Part shown: piece after piece, positions 39,746 through 55,502 of the stretch
Layout of the letters: each line of letters starts with the position of its first letter
Numbering within the stretch: position 1 is the first letter of the stretch
Translations under genes and position numbers: made by a program
Notes under the pieces: generated by a model
The model's input: the letters and a program-made list of their open reading frames with translations, nothing else
What the model was told of the DNA's origin: nothing
The model's database searches: none
Origin: Alnus glutinosa
Lineage: Eukaryota; Streptophyta; Magnoliopsida; Fagales; Betulaceae
DNA: 64,000 nt
Assembly: GCF_958979055.1 (NCBI RefSeq)
Contig: NC_084888.1
Span: 6,929,501-6,993,500 of the forward strand
Reading direction: 5' to 3'

Positions 39746-40735
39746 CCTACACTTTCTAAATAAAAACCCTAACCCTAAACCCTTTAAAAACCAATATCCT
39801 ACACTTTCTAAAAAAAAAAACCCTAACACTAAAAACAAAAATCCTAACCTTAAACCCTAAACCCTAAAAAACTAAAACCCTAAACCCTAAACCCTAAACC
39901 CTAATCCTAGATCCTAAAAAAAAAAAAAAAAAAAAATCCTACACTTTCTAAATTTATACCCTAACCCTAAACCCTAAACCATAACAAACCCTAACAAAAC
40001 CTTAAAAAGAAATATCCTACACTTTCTAAAAAAAAAAAACCCTAACACTAAAAACAAAAATCCTAACCTTAAACCCTAAACCCTAAAAAACTCTAACCCT
40101 AAACCCTAAACCCTAAACCCTAATCCTAGATCCTAAAAAAAAAAAAAAAAAATCCTACACTTTCTATATTTATACCCTAACCCTAAACCCTAAACCCTAA
40201 ACCATAACAAACCCTAAACCCTAAACCCTAAACCCTAACAAACCCTTCAAAAGAAATATCCTACACTTTCTAAAAAAAGAAAACCCTAACACTAAAAACA
40301 AAAATCCTAACCTTAAACCCTAAACCCTAAAAAACTCTAACCCTAATCCTAGATCCTTAAAAAAAAAAAAAAAAAAAAAACTTACACTTTCTAAAAAAAA
40401 AAACTAAAACCCTAAACCCTAACCCCTCTAACCTAGATCCTTAAAAAAAAACCCTAACCCTAAACCCTAACAAACCCCAAACCATAAACCCTTATAAAAT
40501 AAAAATGAAATAAAACCATAAACCCTAACCCTAAACCCTTAAGAAAAAATAAAAAAAAAATCCTACACTTTGAAAAAAATAAAAAAACCTAACCATAAAC
40601 CCTAAACCCTAACCCTAACAAACCCTAACCCTAAACCATAAACCCTCACAAACCCTAACCATAAACCCTTTTTTTTTTTAGGGTTTACACTTTCTAAAAA
40701 AAAAAAAAAACCCTTTAAAAGGGAAAAAAATTCGT
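38820..40735. repeat. Telomere-like (CCCTAAA) array inside the CACTA element
   Basis: About 1.9 kb of CCCTAAA and close variants (CCCTAAC, CCTTAAA), mixed with A-runs. A longer period is clear: TCCTACACTTTCTAAA recurs about every 75-175 bases (for example 39202, 39302, 39465, 39572, 39746, 39799, 39937, 40016, 40154, 40258), alternating with blocks containing ACACTAAAAACAAAAATCC and AATCCTAGATC. The array is therefore a higher-order satellite with telomere-type cores rather than a plain telomere. It lies just upstream of the TNP2 gene. Confidence 0.88.
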
Positions 40736-40829
40736 ACACCCCATGTTGCGTGACATGCACAAATTTTTTTCACGTTTATACTGTAAGACGTATGATTTGT
40801 CTCGTCCTCTTAACCCTATACAGAGAAAT

Positions 40830-43800
40830 ATGGACAAGTCTTGGATGTTAGCACCTAGGGGTACGACACGGTATAACAACGGGTGTAGGGCGTTTGTGGC
40901 ATTTGCCGTTAGTAACTGTACGGCCGTCGATGGAAAAATTTACTGCCCATGCAAGTATTGTCGAAATAACCAGTGTCACACTCCAGATTACGTTCTTGCC
41001 CACCTGACTGGAGGTAGGGGATGAATCCGGGATACAATTTGTGGTATATGCACGGTGAGACTACGACTGGGTCCGCTATTCCTGGTCAGTGTTCAAGTTA
41101 TCACAGTGGCACAGATACCGCTGCCTGTAGCACTGAACATTGTGAAGTCACAGAACAGGAGGGTGTCGCCATGGAACAAGATGATAACATGCACGCCATG
41201 TTGCGTGACGCCTTCGGCGTGCACGATGTTCCTGAAGCCGTCAGTACTCTTCCACAACAAGTTGACGAAGATACCTCTTGCGGGGACGCATTGAAGTACC
41301 AAGAGCTGTTAAAGACCGCCGAGAAGCCCCTTCACCCTGGTACAAAGCATAGTAAATTGAGTGTTATTGTACACATGTACAATTTGAAGTGCGTTGGAGG
41401 TATTAGTAACAAGATTTTTTCAGACATTCTCGAATTTATCAATCAGCTGTTGCCTCCTTGCGATGAGGCATTGCCAGATAACACGTATGAGGCGAAAAAG
41501 TTTCTAAGTGGCATGGGTCTGGGGTATGAGAAGATTCCGGCGTGCCGTAATGACTGTATGTTATTCTGGAAAGACAATAAAGAATTAGATTCATGTACCG
41601 TATGTGGAGAGTCTAAGTGGAGGGCTGATACACATATAGATGAGGATGGTGAGGTCATATCAGCGAGAAAAAAACGTCCGGTGAAGATTTTGAGGTGGTT
41701 TTCACTCATCCCACGGTTGCAGAGGTTATTCATGTTTGAGCATACTGCGCCCCATATGAGATAGCATGCAGAAGGCCGCAATAGGGATGGCGTATTGAGG
41801 CACCCGGCCGACGGTGAGGCATGGAGATCGTTTGACATTTTACATCCAGATTTTATGGCAGAGAGTAGGAACGTCCGGCTTGGTTTGACAGCAGATGACT
41901 TTAATCCATTTGGGAACATGAGCACATCCCACAGCACATGTCCCGTAATGCTTGTGCCGTACAATTTGCCACCTTGGATGTGCATGAAATAGTCGTCCTT
42001 CATCCTGTCCCTGGTTATCCCTGGACCGAGCTCACCAGGTATGGATATTGATGTTTACCTTCAGCCATTGATTGATGAGTTGCTGGAACTGTGGAATGTA
42101 GGGGTACGAACATTTGATGCTTCAAAGAAAGAAAATTTTATTATGCGATCCCAGTTGATGTGGACAATAAACGACTTGGCAGCGTATGCAGATTTATCTG
42201 GTTGGCCTAACAGGGGTGCGAAGGCATGCCCTTACTGTATGCAATCGACATGTTCTATACGCTTAAAGAACGGATGTAAATTTTGCTATATGGGACACAG
42301 GAGATACTTGCCGCCTGAACATCTGTGGCGGCTGAACAGGAGAACATTTGACGGTACTGAAGAATTTGACAGTGCGCCGATTGTGCCATGCGGAGACGAG
42401 GTCCTCCAACAATTGGACGGAGTTGCGTTTGGGGATGAGACCGCGGGTAAGAAGAAGAAACGGAAGAAGCGGAAGAAGGGTGTAAGGAGTTCCGATGTTA
42501 TATGGAAGAAGAAAAGTATCTTTTTTAGATTGCCGTATTGGAAAGACAATTTGCTTCGGCACAATCTTGATGTTATGCACATAGAGAAAAATGTCATGGA
42601 CAATATACTTGGTACTATTTTGGATATAAAAGGAAAAACGAAGGACAACTTGGCAGCTCGGCTGGACTTGCAGGAAATAGGGTTGAGACCTAAGTTGCAT
42701 CCGTTCACGGCCGCAAATGGTAAAACGTATATTCCCGCTGCCTATCACACCATGTCTAGAGAGGATAAAGAAAATTTTGTGAAGGTTCTTCGAAATGTGA
42801 GGGTCCCGGACGGATACGCCTCGAACATTTCACGATGTGTTCGGCTCAAGGACCGTACAATTTCTGGCTTGAACAGCTTCTCCCAATTGCACTGCGTAAG
42901 TCATTGCCAGATAAAGTTGTTAGACCTCTTGTGGAGATTTCTGTATTTTTTAGAGGCATATGCTCAACCAAGCTATCACAAGAAGATATGGACCGACTGC
43001 AGGGTGACGTCTGTATCACTTTGTGCAAGCTAGAACAGATATTCCCTCCAGGGTTTTTTACCAGCATGGTCCACTTCGTCGTGCATCTTGTGCACGAGTG
43101 TAGACTCGGCGGACCCGTGCAGTATAGATGGATGTACCCGGCAGAGAGGTAAAATTCGGCGTAATATGTATATAAATATTTCGATTTAATTGTAACCATA
43201 ATTGACGACAATTAAATTGTCGTGAATGTGTGTACACCAGGAGTCTTGGGAATTTCAAGTCTAATGTGCGCAATAAAGCGGCTCTTGAAGGGTGCATTGC
43301 GGAGGGGTACATAGCGACCGAGCTGGTAACGTTCTGTTCAATGTATCTGAATAACGCACCAACATTCTACAACAGACCTCAGAGAAATCCTTATGGATCC
43401 AAGGGGGCGGGCACGCGTGTTACCCTGAACCGGTTGATAATGCATCAGATTCATCGTTATATTGTGTTCAACTCTGAAGAGTTTCACAATTTACGGACGT
43501 AAGTAGTGTTCTTATATTTAACAGAATTCGAATAAAAGTATTAATAACAATTATTACATAATTGTATACGCTGAATGTAGGATGCACAAAAACGCGCTTA
43601 GGCGATCATGCACTAGAGGTCGCATTACGGAGGCTCTTATTGAAGCACAACATCATGAGCAGTTCTGCGAATGGTACCGTGCATATGTAAGGAAATAGTT
43701 GTAATTTTGAAATTGGATAAATTTATGCGGGTTCAATATAATTACCCAATGTGATGTTTAATATTTGTAATTATAACATAGGTCGATGGCCTGAACGATC

Positions 43801-44414
43801 AACATAGGGAGGAATTAGGCCACAACTTGGTTATGCGTTGTAGAGGGCTAAAGGAGACAGCAGTCAAGTACAACAGGTACGTGGTAAATGGAAAATTGTT
43901 TCGCACGCTTGCTCATGATGTGGGAAGGAGGACTCAGAACAGCGGCGTATGTGTTCCTACCGTTGAAGGCGAAACGTACTACGGGCAGTTAACCGATATA
44001 GTTGAGGTCGAGTACTATGACAGGACTACGTACGTCCTATTTAAGTGCAATTGGGCAGACCCCACGATGGACAGAGGATTCACAATAGATGAGTATGGCC
44101 TAGTGTTTGTCAACTTCAATCACCTCGTCCACAGGAGAGAACTAATTCAGGACGAGCCGTACCTGCTTACATCTCAGGTGGATAAAGTATTCTATGTAAA
44201 AGATAGAAGGAACCCAAATTGGGTTTGTGCGGTTAAGACCAAACCGCGCAATGTGTACGACGTTGGCCAGGAGGATGGGAGTAATGAGGATGGTACAACC
44301 TACCATGAGTGCGTACCGCTCGTACTAGCCACTGATGACCTACCTGATACGAATGATGAATTCGAGTACGACAGGCCCGACATTTATCCAATTGAAGCTC
44401 CCGTGATACAATGA
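40830..44414 (+). pseudogene. TNP2-type CACTA transposase, broken
   Basis: The start MDKSWM at 40830 begins the transposase-associated domain (DGKIYCPCKYCRNNQ). The TNP2 domain follows: GLGYEKIPACRNDCMLFWK, CTVCGESKWR, LRHPADGEAW, DIDVYLQPLIDELLELWNV, NVMDNILGTILDIKGKTKDN. Downstream are DUF4218 (LPDKVVRPLVEISVFFRGIC, MVHFVVHLVHECRLGGPVQY) and DUF4216 (FRTLAHDVGRRTQNSGVCV, DIVEVEYYDRTTYVLFKCNW). GT-AG introns fit at 43149-43240, 43499-43580 and 43687-43781. Breaks: a frame change near 41015, in-frame stops at 41762 (expected Trp) and 41990 (expected Gln), and a frame change near 42875 that looks like a small deletion between CTTGAA repeats. A working enzyme is not expected. Confidence 0.88.
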
Positions 44415-44612
44415 TTGATGTATTTGTTGTGAGTATAATTAGCTTGAACTCAATACACTTGACTGATATATATATTGTTTGTACAATTCGCTTGAACTCA
44501 ATACAAATTTTTATTATTTGCATAAATTTCGTTGTATAATTTGCATATTCATTAAAAATATATTAAAAAAACATATTCTAATTAATTTGTCTACATTTGT
44601 TCGCAGGTATTG

Positions 44613-47056
44613 ATGGACCAGAGACCCCCTCCTTATGCATACGGGCACCTCGCCCACCCGTGCCCCCCATGACCACGCCCACTGATTCGACGGCATTATA
44701 TACTGCGGCGTGGCCACACCACCCAGACGGGGCTTATAGACCATTGTTGCCGGGTACGGTGTCCGTGCCTACATCAGATCACGGGCAGACCAGCACAGCT
44801 GGACCTTGCAGCTCTCCATTGTCGGAGCTGCCGACATTATCTCAGATAGGGTTCACCCAATCGGGTAACGCCTATCGATGGTGGGTGCGAGAGGGGATGG
44901 GGCCACAGGGTTATGCGCCGTACTTTTCGTATACGTATAGTGGACCTATGACGTGTAACCCTGATAGTGAGACGCAGGATGGTAGATTTTCACTGTCACA
45001 GACCGGGGAGATGCAAATGCCGGTTGTGGGGTTGGGACAGATACCGGCACAGGCGGCGATGCAGGGCCAGATTTTAGGGGCGAGACAGATGCCAGCATCG
45101 GGGGCGAATCAGGGCCCGGGGCATGTAGAGAGCCAGATGCCTTTATCTGGTGAGAGCCAGGTGCCACTTTCCAGTGAGAGTCAGATGTCAAATGTGGGGG
45201 GGAGCCAAAGTACCCATGAGGAGGACGTTGCAATGTTGGGTACCGATCAGTTGGCCTCCGGTAGCCCCCGGGATATGGATTCAGATGATGATCAGCAGCC
45301 TCCACCAGCCGAAGGGGTTGGCGAGGAGGTTGCGGGCGACCCAGCGACCCAGCACATAGGGATTGAGCAGATTCGATTGATGGATAAGTACATATTTAGA
45401 CATCCTTAAAACTCATATTATGTTACCATGGGCGAGGGTAAATAAGCAGATTAAGCAGGCAATGTGGGACGCGCTGATGGTATGTTTATGAATATAATTT
45501 AATTATTTATTTGAATTAAACTTGAGATTAATGTTTTTCTTGAAGTTTTTAAACTTATAATGCTTTGATTGAATGTGCAGGAGGAGTTCTATCTACCTGT
45601 ATCAGTAGACGCGCGCAGGGCACAACAGGAGGCGTGGAATGATATTGGCCGTAAGCACAGCTCGTGGAAGTCGAGGTTCAAAACCAAACTATGTATTGGA
45701 GACGGTGACGCGCCCGAGAGTATCCGTGTGAGAATGCCGGACAATTTTTTTGAGGAGTATGACGCAGCAAATGTAGAGTTCCTGCTGAGAGATTGGTGCA
45801 GTGAGCATAAAATCGTATGTAGGCCAAAAAAATATTGTGGTTTTTTAATAACAGCTCATTTAATTTTAGTTTTAATTTAAGTGTGTCAATGCTTACATTT
45901 TTATTTTCATGTTCAATGCGTAGGCAACCTCTGAACGGATGAAGAGGCTGCGGGAGCAGAATGACCTTCCTCATTGTACGAGATCTAAAAGTTATGCCAG
46001 ATTTAATCACGATGAGGTATGAAAATATATATGTTTATGTTTTTAATATTTGTTGCTAATTGTTTTTCTTTTTCTTTATACTATTTTTATCGCTATCTGT
46101 TTGTTATATATGTCAACTGCATGACGACAGACATGTACATCTGGCACGCCCCCCACTCGCGTCGCGTCGTTCGTGAAGACCCACACTAGGAAGGACGGCA
46201 CTTACGTGAACGAACGTACACGGGTCCTATGCGTATGCTACTGATTTAATTTACTAATATTTTTAAATTATGTGTGATATGTCATTATTCAATATATGAC
46301 TTTTCATGTTGACGACGTACAGAAGAGGATGACGCAGAGTTTATCCAGTGATCCAGCCGCCACGCAAAGCGTCTCCGCAGACACGGTGCGTTGGGCACCG
46401 AATGACACTTACGAACAGACGGTTGGGAGGCCTGAGTATGCAGGGAGGGTTCGGCAGGTTGGTCCGAACGTCACACCTATTTAGGGGACATGTTTCTCAT
46501 ACAGGCCTCGATCAGAGGGGGGACCATCTCAGGGCACGTCTCGGGATTGGGCCGAACACGCTCGGAAGATGGAAGAGATCCAAGCGGAGCTACGGGCTGA
46601 GCGAGTGAGGAATGACCTGTTGGAGCAGCGCATGCAGCAATTCGACGCCATGGAGCAGCGCATGCGACAGTTTGAGGTCTTCATGTCCTCCATGGGAGCA
46701 TTAGCACCATGTCTTGGTACTCAGTCTTCACCTGCACACGTAGGTAGTACGTCGTCTGTTAGTAGTGCATCTGCATGTATGATTTATATTGTGTATAAGA
46801 CAAAATTAATTTCAATTTGTTTTAATTACCCCTTTAATTTTGCAAGTAATATTATATACTTTAATTGTCTATATTATTTGCAAGTAATTCGACAACGGTT
46901 GGTACGTTGTCGCCTGTTGGACGACGACTGAGCCAGCATTCCACTGTCGCTACACCTTCGCCCGCTACACCATTCCTTGCGCAGCAATCGCCGGTTGGCG
47001 AGAACACGCCTGGGACGGTACCTCGTGATTCGCAGGGACGCCCTTCAAATTTGTAG
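44613..47056 (+). pseudogene. TnpA-like / Ptta-En/Spm family protein (transposase_24 region), broken
   Basis: The first part (to 45409) is rich in P, G, Q, S and M with repeats such as SESQM and SGESQVP. The start is uncertain: ATG 44613 opens [13 protein letters not shown] but stops soon, while another frame is open from 44597. Exons 45581-45814, 45924-46016, 46131-46232 and 46323 onward match the Ptta/En-Spm family: [53 protein letters not shown] stop at about 46482 interrupts the frame before a coiled coil ([19 protein letters not shown]). A last exon ends at 47056. In En/Spm the second protein binds the subterminal repeats. Confidence 0.75.
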
Positions 47057-47262
47057 ATATTTTGTGTAATTAATTTTTATTTGTAAATATTTGCGTAGTT
47101 AACGAATACGTTATTAACTATTGGTTTGTGTAATATGATTTTGTGCTGTTTTTGGGTAAAATCAATATTGCGTTATTTGTGGTCGGAAATAATAAAATTT
47201 GAAATAACAAAAATTTATTAAACCAAATAATTTTAAATAACCAATAACAAAACTAAATTGAA

Positions 47263-47408
47263 AAAAAAAAATTCCAAATTGAATTTTTTATTGAATTAAA
47301 TTTTTTATTTAATTATTTAATCGTATTTTAAATTTAATTTCAAAATACAATTAAATAATTAAATTAAAAATTTATTTAAATGAAAAATTCAATTTGGAAT
47401 TTTTTTTT
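47263..47408. repeat. AT-rich long palindrome
   Basis: Outer arms AAAAATTCCAAATTGAATTT and its complement, inner arms ATTTAATTATTTAAT and complement, nearly continuous over about 145 bases. It could be a fold-back insertion or a structural part of the CACTA element. No target duplication was found. Confidence 0.65.
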
Positions 47409-47419
47409 AAAAAAATAAC

Positions 47420-47713
47420 CGGTTTGACACGTGTATTGTGATACACGTGTCTGTCAGTTTGACACGTGTATCACAATACACGTGTCAAACCGGTTTGACA
47501 CGAATATTTAAAATACTCGTATCAAACGGTTTGACACGTGTATTTCAAATACACGTGTCAAATTGTGCAGTTAATGACCTGCACATCTGACACGCGTCTC
47601 ACGCGTGTCAAAATGCACGTGTCTAACTGTTTGACACGTGTACGACACTGTACACGTGTCAAACTGTACACGTGTCAAACTGCACGTGTCAAAATGCTTG
47701 TATTTTTGTAGTG
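47420..47713. repeat. Right subterminal repeats of the CACTA element
   Basis: Same GACACGTGT/ACACGTGTC palindromes as the left side, with about eleven CACGTG cores by my count, ending in the CACTA terminus at 47713. Confidence 0.85.
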
Positions 47714-47734
47714 TAAATAGATGTTAAGTTTGAC

Positions 47735-48109
47735 TAGGGCTGTATTCGAGCCAAGCTGAGCCGAGCTTGGGGCTGTCAGATTCAACTCGAACACATAGAA
47801 TAGGGGCTCAAACTCGGCTCGAGCTCGAGTCGAGTTTTAAAGAGTTGTTCGAATTCAACTTGTTAAGCTAGCCGAGTTCGAACTTTCAAATTCGGCTTGT
47901 TAAGAGCCTACTTGAGTTCGAGCTTGACTCAAACTCGACTAGCTTTTCACAATATGTCTCATTTAATATATGATATGTCTAATTTAATATACGAGCGGAT
48001 TATTATGTTTAGAAACAACTCATTTGTTTTTCGAACTGGGATCAAATCGAATTTAAGCGAGCCGAGTCGAACTGAGTTCATGAGAAGTCGGGCTCATCTA
48101 ATACCCCTA
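47735..48109. mobile_element. hAT-type MITE, copy in unit B
   Basis: Counterpart of 27651-28022, with flanks AGTTTGAC (47727-47734) and AGTCTGAC (48110-48117). Its presence in both units shows it is older than the duplication. Confidence 0.7.
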
Positions 48110-48117
48110 AGTCTGAC

Positions 48118-48631
48118 AATAATTGCATGTGTGCTAGATGGAACTAAGTTTTATTAGTAATTTTATGGAATTTAAATTGTAACTTTGACTAATTTTTTAG
48201 AGAGAGAGAGAGAGAAAAAAAAAAAAAAAAAAAAAAAAAGAAACCATTGAGCGTAGTTAATTTTGTTCTTTGATAGCTTGAGAAAAGTAACGTGTAATAC
48301 GTAATAGTATTGTTGCGATAGATACTCTCAACTTGAACATAAAAGTTAGAAGCATTCTCAATACCATGCTTCTAAGTTCTAACTTATTGGCTAACTGATC
48401 AGAAGCATTCATATTCAGTAATTTCTTTTGTTCCTATTTGTGATCTTCAATTCCCGACCGCTAACTCACAAAGTGTTAAAAATCATAATCTTATAAAATA
48501 AAAATCGAACAACTTCTAGATGAAAACCGGCTACTAAATCTTTTTGCTCAATTTTTTATTCTGTAAATATGCTTTATTTTATTATTACATCTCATAAAGT
48601 GAAATATGTAAAGTTAGAAGCAAAGTAGTGC
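48118..48631. other. 3' flank of the unit-B chitinase
   Basis: Non-coding, matches unit A. It has a GA/A tract at 48198-48240 and the empty site for the unit-A MITE near 48465. Confidence 0.5.
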
Positions 48632-51817
<3,186 letters not shown>

Positions 51818-52282
51818 GTAGGAAGTAGGGGTGGGCAAGAGGCGGTTTTCCACCCTTTTTGGTCCCACCTCGCACTCATGCGGGTTGGGTATAGTGGACC
51901 CACAACCCTTAATATATTAAATGTATCTATGCGGGGTGAGGGCTCACAGGGCAGTGGGCCGTGGGTTTGCAGGGCAAGGCAGGTTAAATTGAGCGGCAAT
52001 TACGTAAATTTTTGTATTGATTTGTAAAAAATAAAAATAAAGAAATACTGGCTTTTGCTGTTAAAAAAAAAAAATCTTTTTGCAAATATAAACCTAATTA
52101 ACCATGTAAACTAAACTAAAAGCCCATTTCAATAATTAAACATTTTTTTTTTTAATAAATCAACATTTAGTACTCAGCAGTGTAATTTATAAAGTAAACA
52201 AATTATTATTATTATTTTTTTAGTAAATCAGCATTTATATTTAATAACTTAATCAATAGATCAATAATTCTAACAAAATCTT

Positions 52283-52465
52283 CAGCATCCACTTAATGAA
52301 ATCAACACTCAACAAATTACAATTTCAGCATCCATTTAATGAAATCAACATATTACAATTTCAGCATCCACCTAATAAAATAAACAGATTACAATTTCAA
52401 GATCCACCTAATGAAATGATTGAAATCAACATATTACAATTTCAGTATCCACCTAATGAAATCAA
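52283..52465. repeat. Tandem repeat (about 36 bp, five copies) in the hAT element
   Basis: Unit close to CAGCATCCACCTAATGAAAT followed by CAACATATTACAATTT. Copies begin near 52284, 52327, 52363, 52400 and 52443. Confidence 0.75.
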
Positions 52466-52949
52466 AAAAACTGAATCCTGATATATATATAAACACTAGA
52501 TAATAGATTCAGTACAAGAAATATCAATAATTCTAACATGAAATCTTCAGCATCTATCAAACTGAATCCTAATTAAAACATACAAAACCATAAACATAAC
52601 AAGCAAAAGCAACCCACCCAAACAAGCAATAGCCAAGCTAAGTAGCAAAAGACAAATAAATCCAGCAGACAGCCAATCAGCCACTAGCTAGACAATAGTA
52701 GCAGCACGCATAAAAACTTCAGTTACAGATCCAGCAATACAACAGTTCCACACAAACAAATCCAGCAGTAAAACTGTAAAACACAAACAAACCAAGCTAG
52801 TAGACTAGTAGCACACATAAAACTTAAGTTACATTAAAAATAAAATAAAGATAATAGCATAATGAAAAAAAAAAAAAAAAAGGAAAAAGAAAAAGAAAAA
52901 AGAATTACATTCTCAATTGAAACCGATAATTAGAATTTGTAAAAATCAA

Positions 52950-55195
52950 ATATCAAAATAAATTAAAAAGTGAATAATAGAAATCTTCTGAATCGAGCTT
53001 ATAACTTTTAGGATCATCAACCATCTCTGTGTCATAACCATTACCACTACTCAAGGGTTTTGATCTTAACTAATTTTGTACAGATACCAAATTGGAGGCC
53101 AATGAACTTCGAAAAGAATCTAACACACGCCCTCCAGTACTAAATGCTGACTCTGAAGCAACTGTAGTAATGAAAATGACCAACACAATACGTGTTATTT
53201 TGGCAAGTACCGAGAATTTGGATGAGTTCACCTTCCACTAATTTAAAATCTCAAAATTCACATTCGGTTTTTCAACATCCTCCATCAAATACCGATCTAT
53301 CTCTGATTTGTTATGAACATCACTTTTTGAAGTTAGGTACTTATAAAACTTGTTCATGAAGTGAAGTGAAAGGTTGTCAGTTTCTTCTGTCATTGAGGAA
53401 CCTTGAGGGCATGCACTATCATGTTCAACTTGAGATGAAGTCTCTCTAGCATCAAAGTGATCATATAATTTTTGAAGGTAGTGCTTCAATTATTTCACCG
53501 TATTAGTACATTGCTCCTCATTAAGAACATCATTGAACCAAAATTCCAATGACCCCAATTTGATTTGTGGATTAAGTATGACAGCAACAAACATAAACAC
53601 ATTAACCTTATCAAAATCCCCTCAATACTTATTATACTTCATCATCATTCTCTCCGCCATATAACTCAATACATAATTACTACTATCACAATACAACTGT
53701 ATATGCATTTGAATGCCACAAATTTATTGTCAATACATATTAGAAGTCACATACAAAGACCTTGAAAGTTATAATTATAAAAAAGTTTGAGAAACTTGAG
53801 AAAAGTCTTAATACGATCCCAATCATCATAAGTAGGAAGTCCCAAACCTTTTTTAGTATTCTTTTCATCAGTCAACGTAGGAACATAATTCACATCATAC
53901 TGTTTCAAAAGATCAAAAGCACTCTGACATTTTTCAGCACCTTCTAACATCTTAAATGTAGAGTTCCATCTAGTTGGAACATCAAGACACAATAAACCCT
54001 TGAAATCAAGTTTTTCCCTTTCCATACAAGACTTAAAAGTTCTCAAATCTTTGGGGAGAAAACTTCACATATTTCACCGTACTTCTAACCTTAACAATAG
54101 ATTCATCAACCTCTTTTAAACCGTCAGACACAATAAGATTTAAAATATGTGCACAACACCTCACATGCATAAATTGATTCTCTAATATGGCACCAGTTCT
54201 ATGAGTCGTTCTCTTCCTCAAGTATTCCAAAGCAGTATCATTAGAAGAAGCATTGTCAACTGTGATAGTGAAAATGCTACTAATATCCCACTCAAACATA
54301 CAAAACTCAATCTTCTGTCTAATGGTCACAACTTTATGATTAGGAAGTGAACAAAAGTTCAAAATTATTTTGTGTAAGTTCCAATTACTATCAATAAAAT
54401 GAGCAGTGATACACATGTAATTTAGGTTCTGTACCGAAGTCCAGCTATCAATGGTAAGATAAACCCGAGCATCGATTGTCAAGAACATTGCCCTCAATTT
54501 TTCCTTCTCAGACATATAGAGCCTAACACAATCTCTCATCCCAGTATAACGGGAAGGAATTGAAAACCTAGGTTCCACTGTCTTCATGAAGTCTTGAAAC
54601 CCTTCACCTTTTACAAACCAAAATGGTAACTCATCCACAATAATCATCTTTGAAATTGACTCCCTTATTTTTGTAGCATTATACTTAGTAATCACAAGAT
54701 TACCACATGTCCCTTCGCCCACTACCCCTTGTCCTTTCCTCTTAGCCTCAAAACTCAACTTTGTTTGGGACTTATCAAACCTATCAGGATATTTTTTGCA
54801 GATTTTCTTGCTATGTTGTAGCATGGATTAAGTATTGTGGCTTCTAGGGTGACAACTAAACAATGTCTTACAATAATTGCATTGTGATTTAGGATCTTTG
54901 GGATCACTCTCCTCTAACCTAGTAAAATGTTCCCAAACCTCTGATGTTTGCTCAAATTTCTTAGGTTTTTGTGGGAGAGCTGAACTAGGATTTTGAGGGC
55001 CAACAGTTCCTGTAGATCCAACCCCAACCCCAACACATTCAACATGGGAGGCATGGTACTGTCCAAAAGACTAGGTGCAGATGACAAAGAACTAGAACCA
55101 ATAGTATTATTACAACAAGTTGAATTACCATCCATAACTTGAGTCAACAACTCTACATTAAGTGAGGAAAAAAAAACATAATCTACATCAAGCAA
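52950..55195 (-). pseudogene. hAT (Ac-like, BED finger, RICESLEEPER-type) transposase, broken
   Basis: Read downward: an N-terminal stretch; a BED zinc finger (SEVWEHFTRLEESD, CNYCKTLF, then SMLQHSKKIC) at about 54970-54790; a long open part 54824-54033 with the hAT core (FRSIP-like FSIPSRYTGM, YLTIDSWTS, FTITVDNASSNDTALEYL, HVRCCAHILNLIVSDGL); LDVPTRWNSTFKML at about 53975. The C-terminal dimerisation region is at about 53290-53090 (WKVNSSKFSVLAKITR, TVASESAFSTGGRVLDSFRS). Frame changes occur near 54970 and 54040, and stops include one before the BED histidines and one replacing the Trp before KVNSSKF. The segment 53500-53760 is poorly preserved. Confidence 0.85.
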
Positions 55196-55502
55196 ACATA
55201 ATTAAGCTGAACTTTTATAATCTTATTTAAGAAATTAAAAACAGCAAGCTAAACATAATTAAGCTGAACTTTAAATCATACCAAACAAAGTTACGGACTT
55301 GAACTTGTAAAAAATACGATTTAGACCAACAAAGGCAGCAAGTAATATAAAAATTAAAACATCAACAGATTCAACAATCAACACCATTAATTATCACAAA
55401 GTGCAAACCAATGAGCTAAAAGTCTAAAACAACAAAATCTCGGGTTTCCATCAATAATATCAAATTACCTCAGAGAAAGAAATAAAAAACAGTACCATAA
55501 AC

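Larger units (their letters stand above)
36318..47713 (+). mobile_element. Complete CACTA (En/Spm) element, 11.4 kb
   Basis: It starts CACTACAAAAATATAAGC and ends with the reverse of CACTACAAAAATACAAGC; the ends pair over about 25 bases with one mismatch. The 3-bp target repeat TAA lies at 36315-36317 and 47714-47716, and unit A (about 27630) shows the empty site. Contents from left: subterminal palindromes, telomere-like tandem repeats, a strong hairpin, microsatellites, a ~1.9-kb CCCTAAA-like array, a TNP2-type transposase gene, a TnpA/Ptta-type gene, an AT palindrome, and right subterminal palindromes. Both genes carry breaks, so the copy may depend on a transposase made elsewhere. Confidence 0.95.

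Noticed and set aside
38820-40735. A true chromosome end or ancient telomere fusion
   Set aside because: The array lies wholly inside a CACTA element with matching ends and a TAA target repeat, and it is irregular with long anchors.
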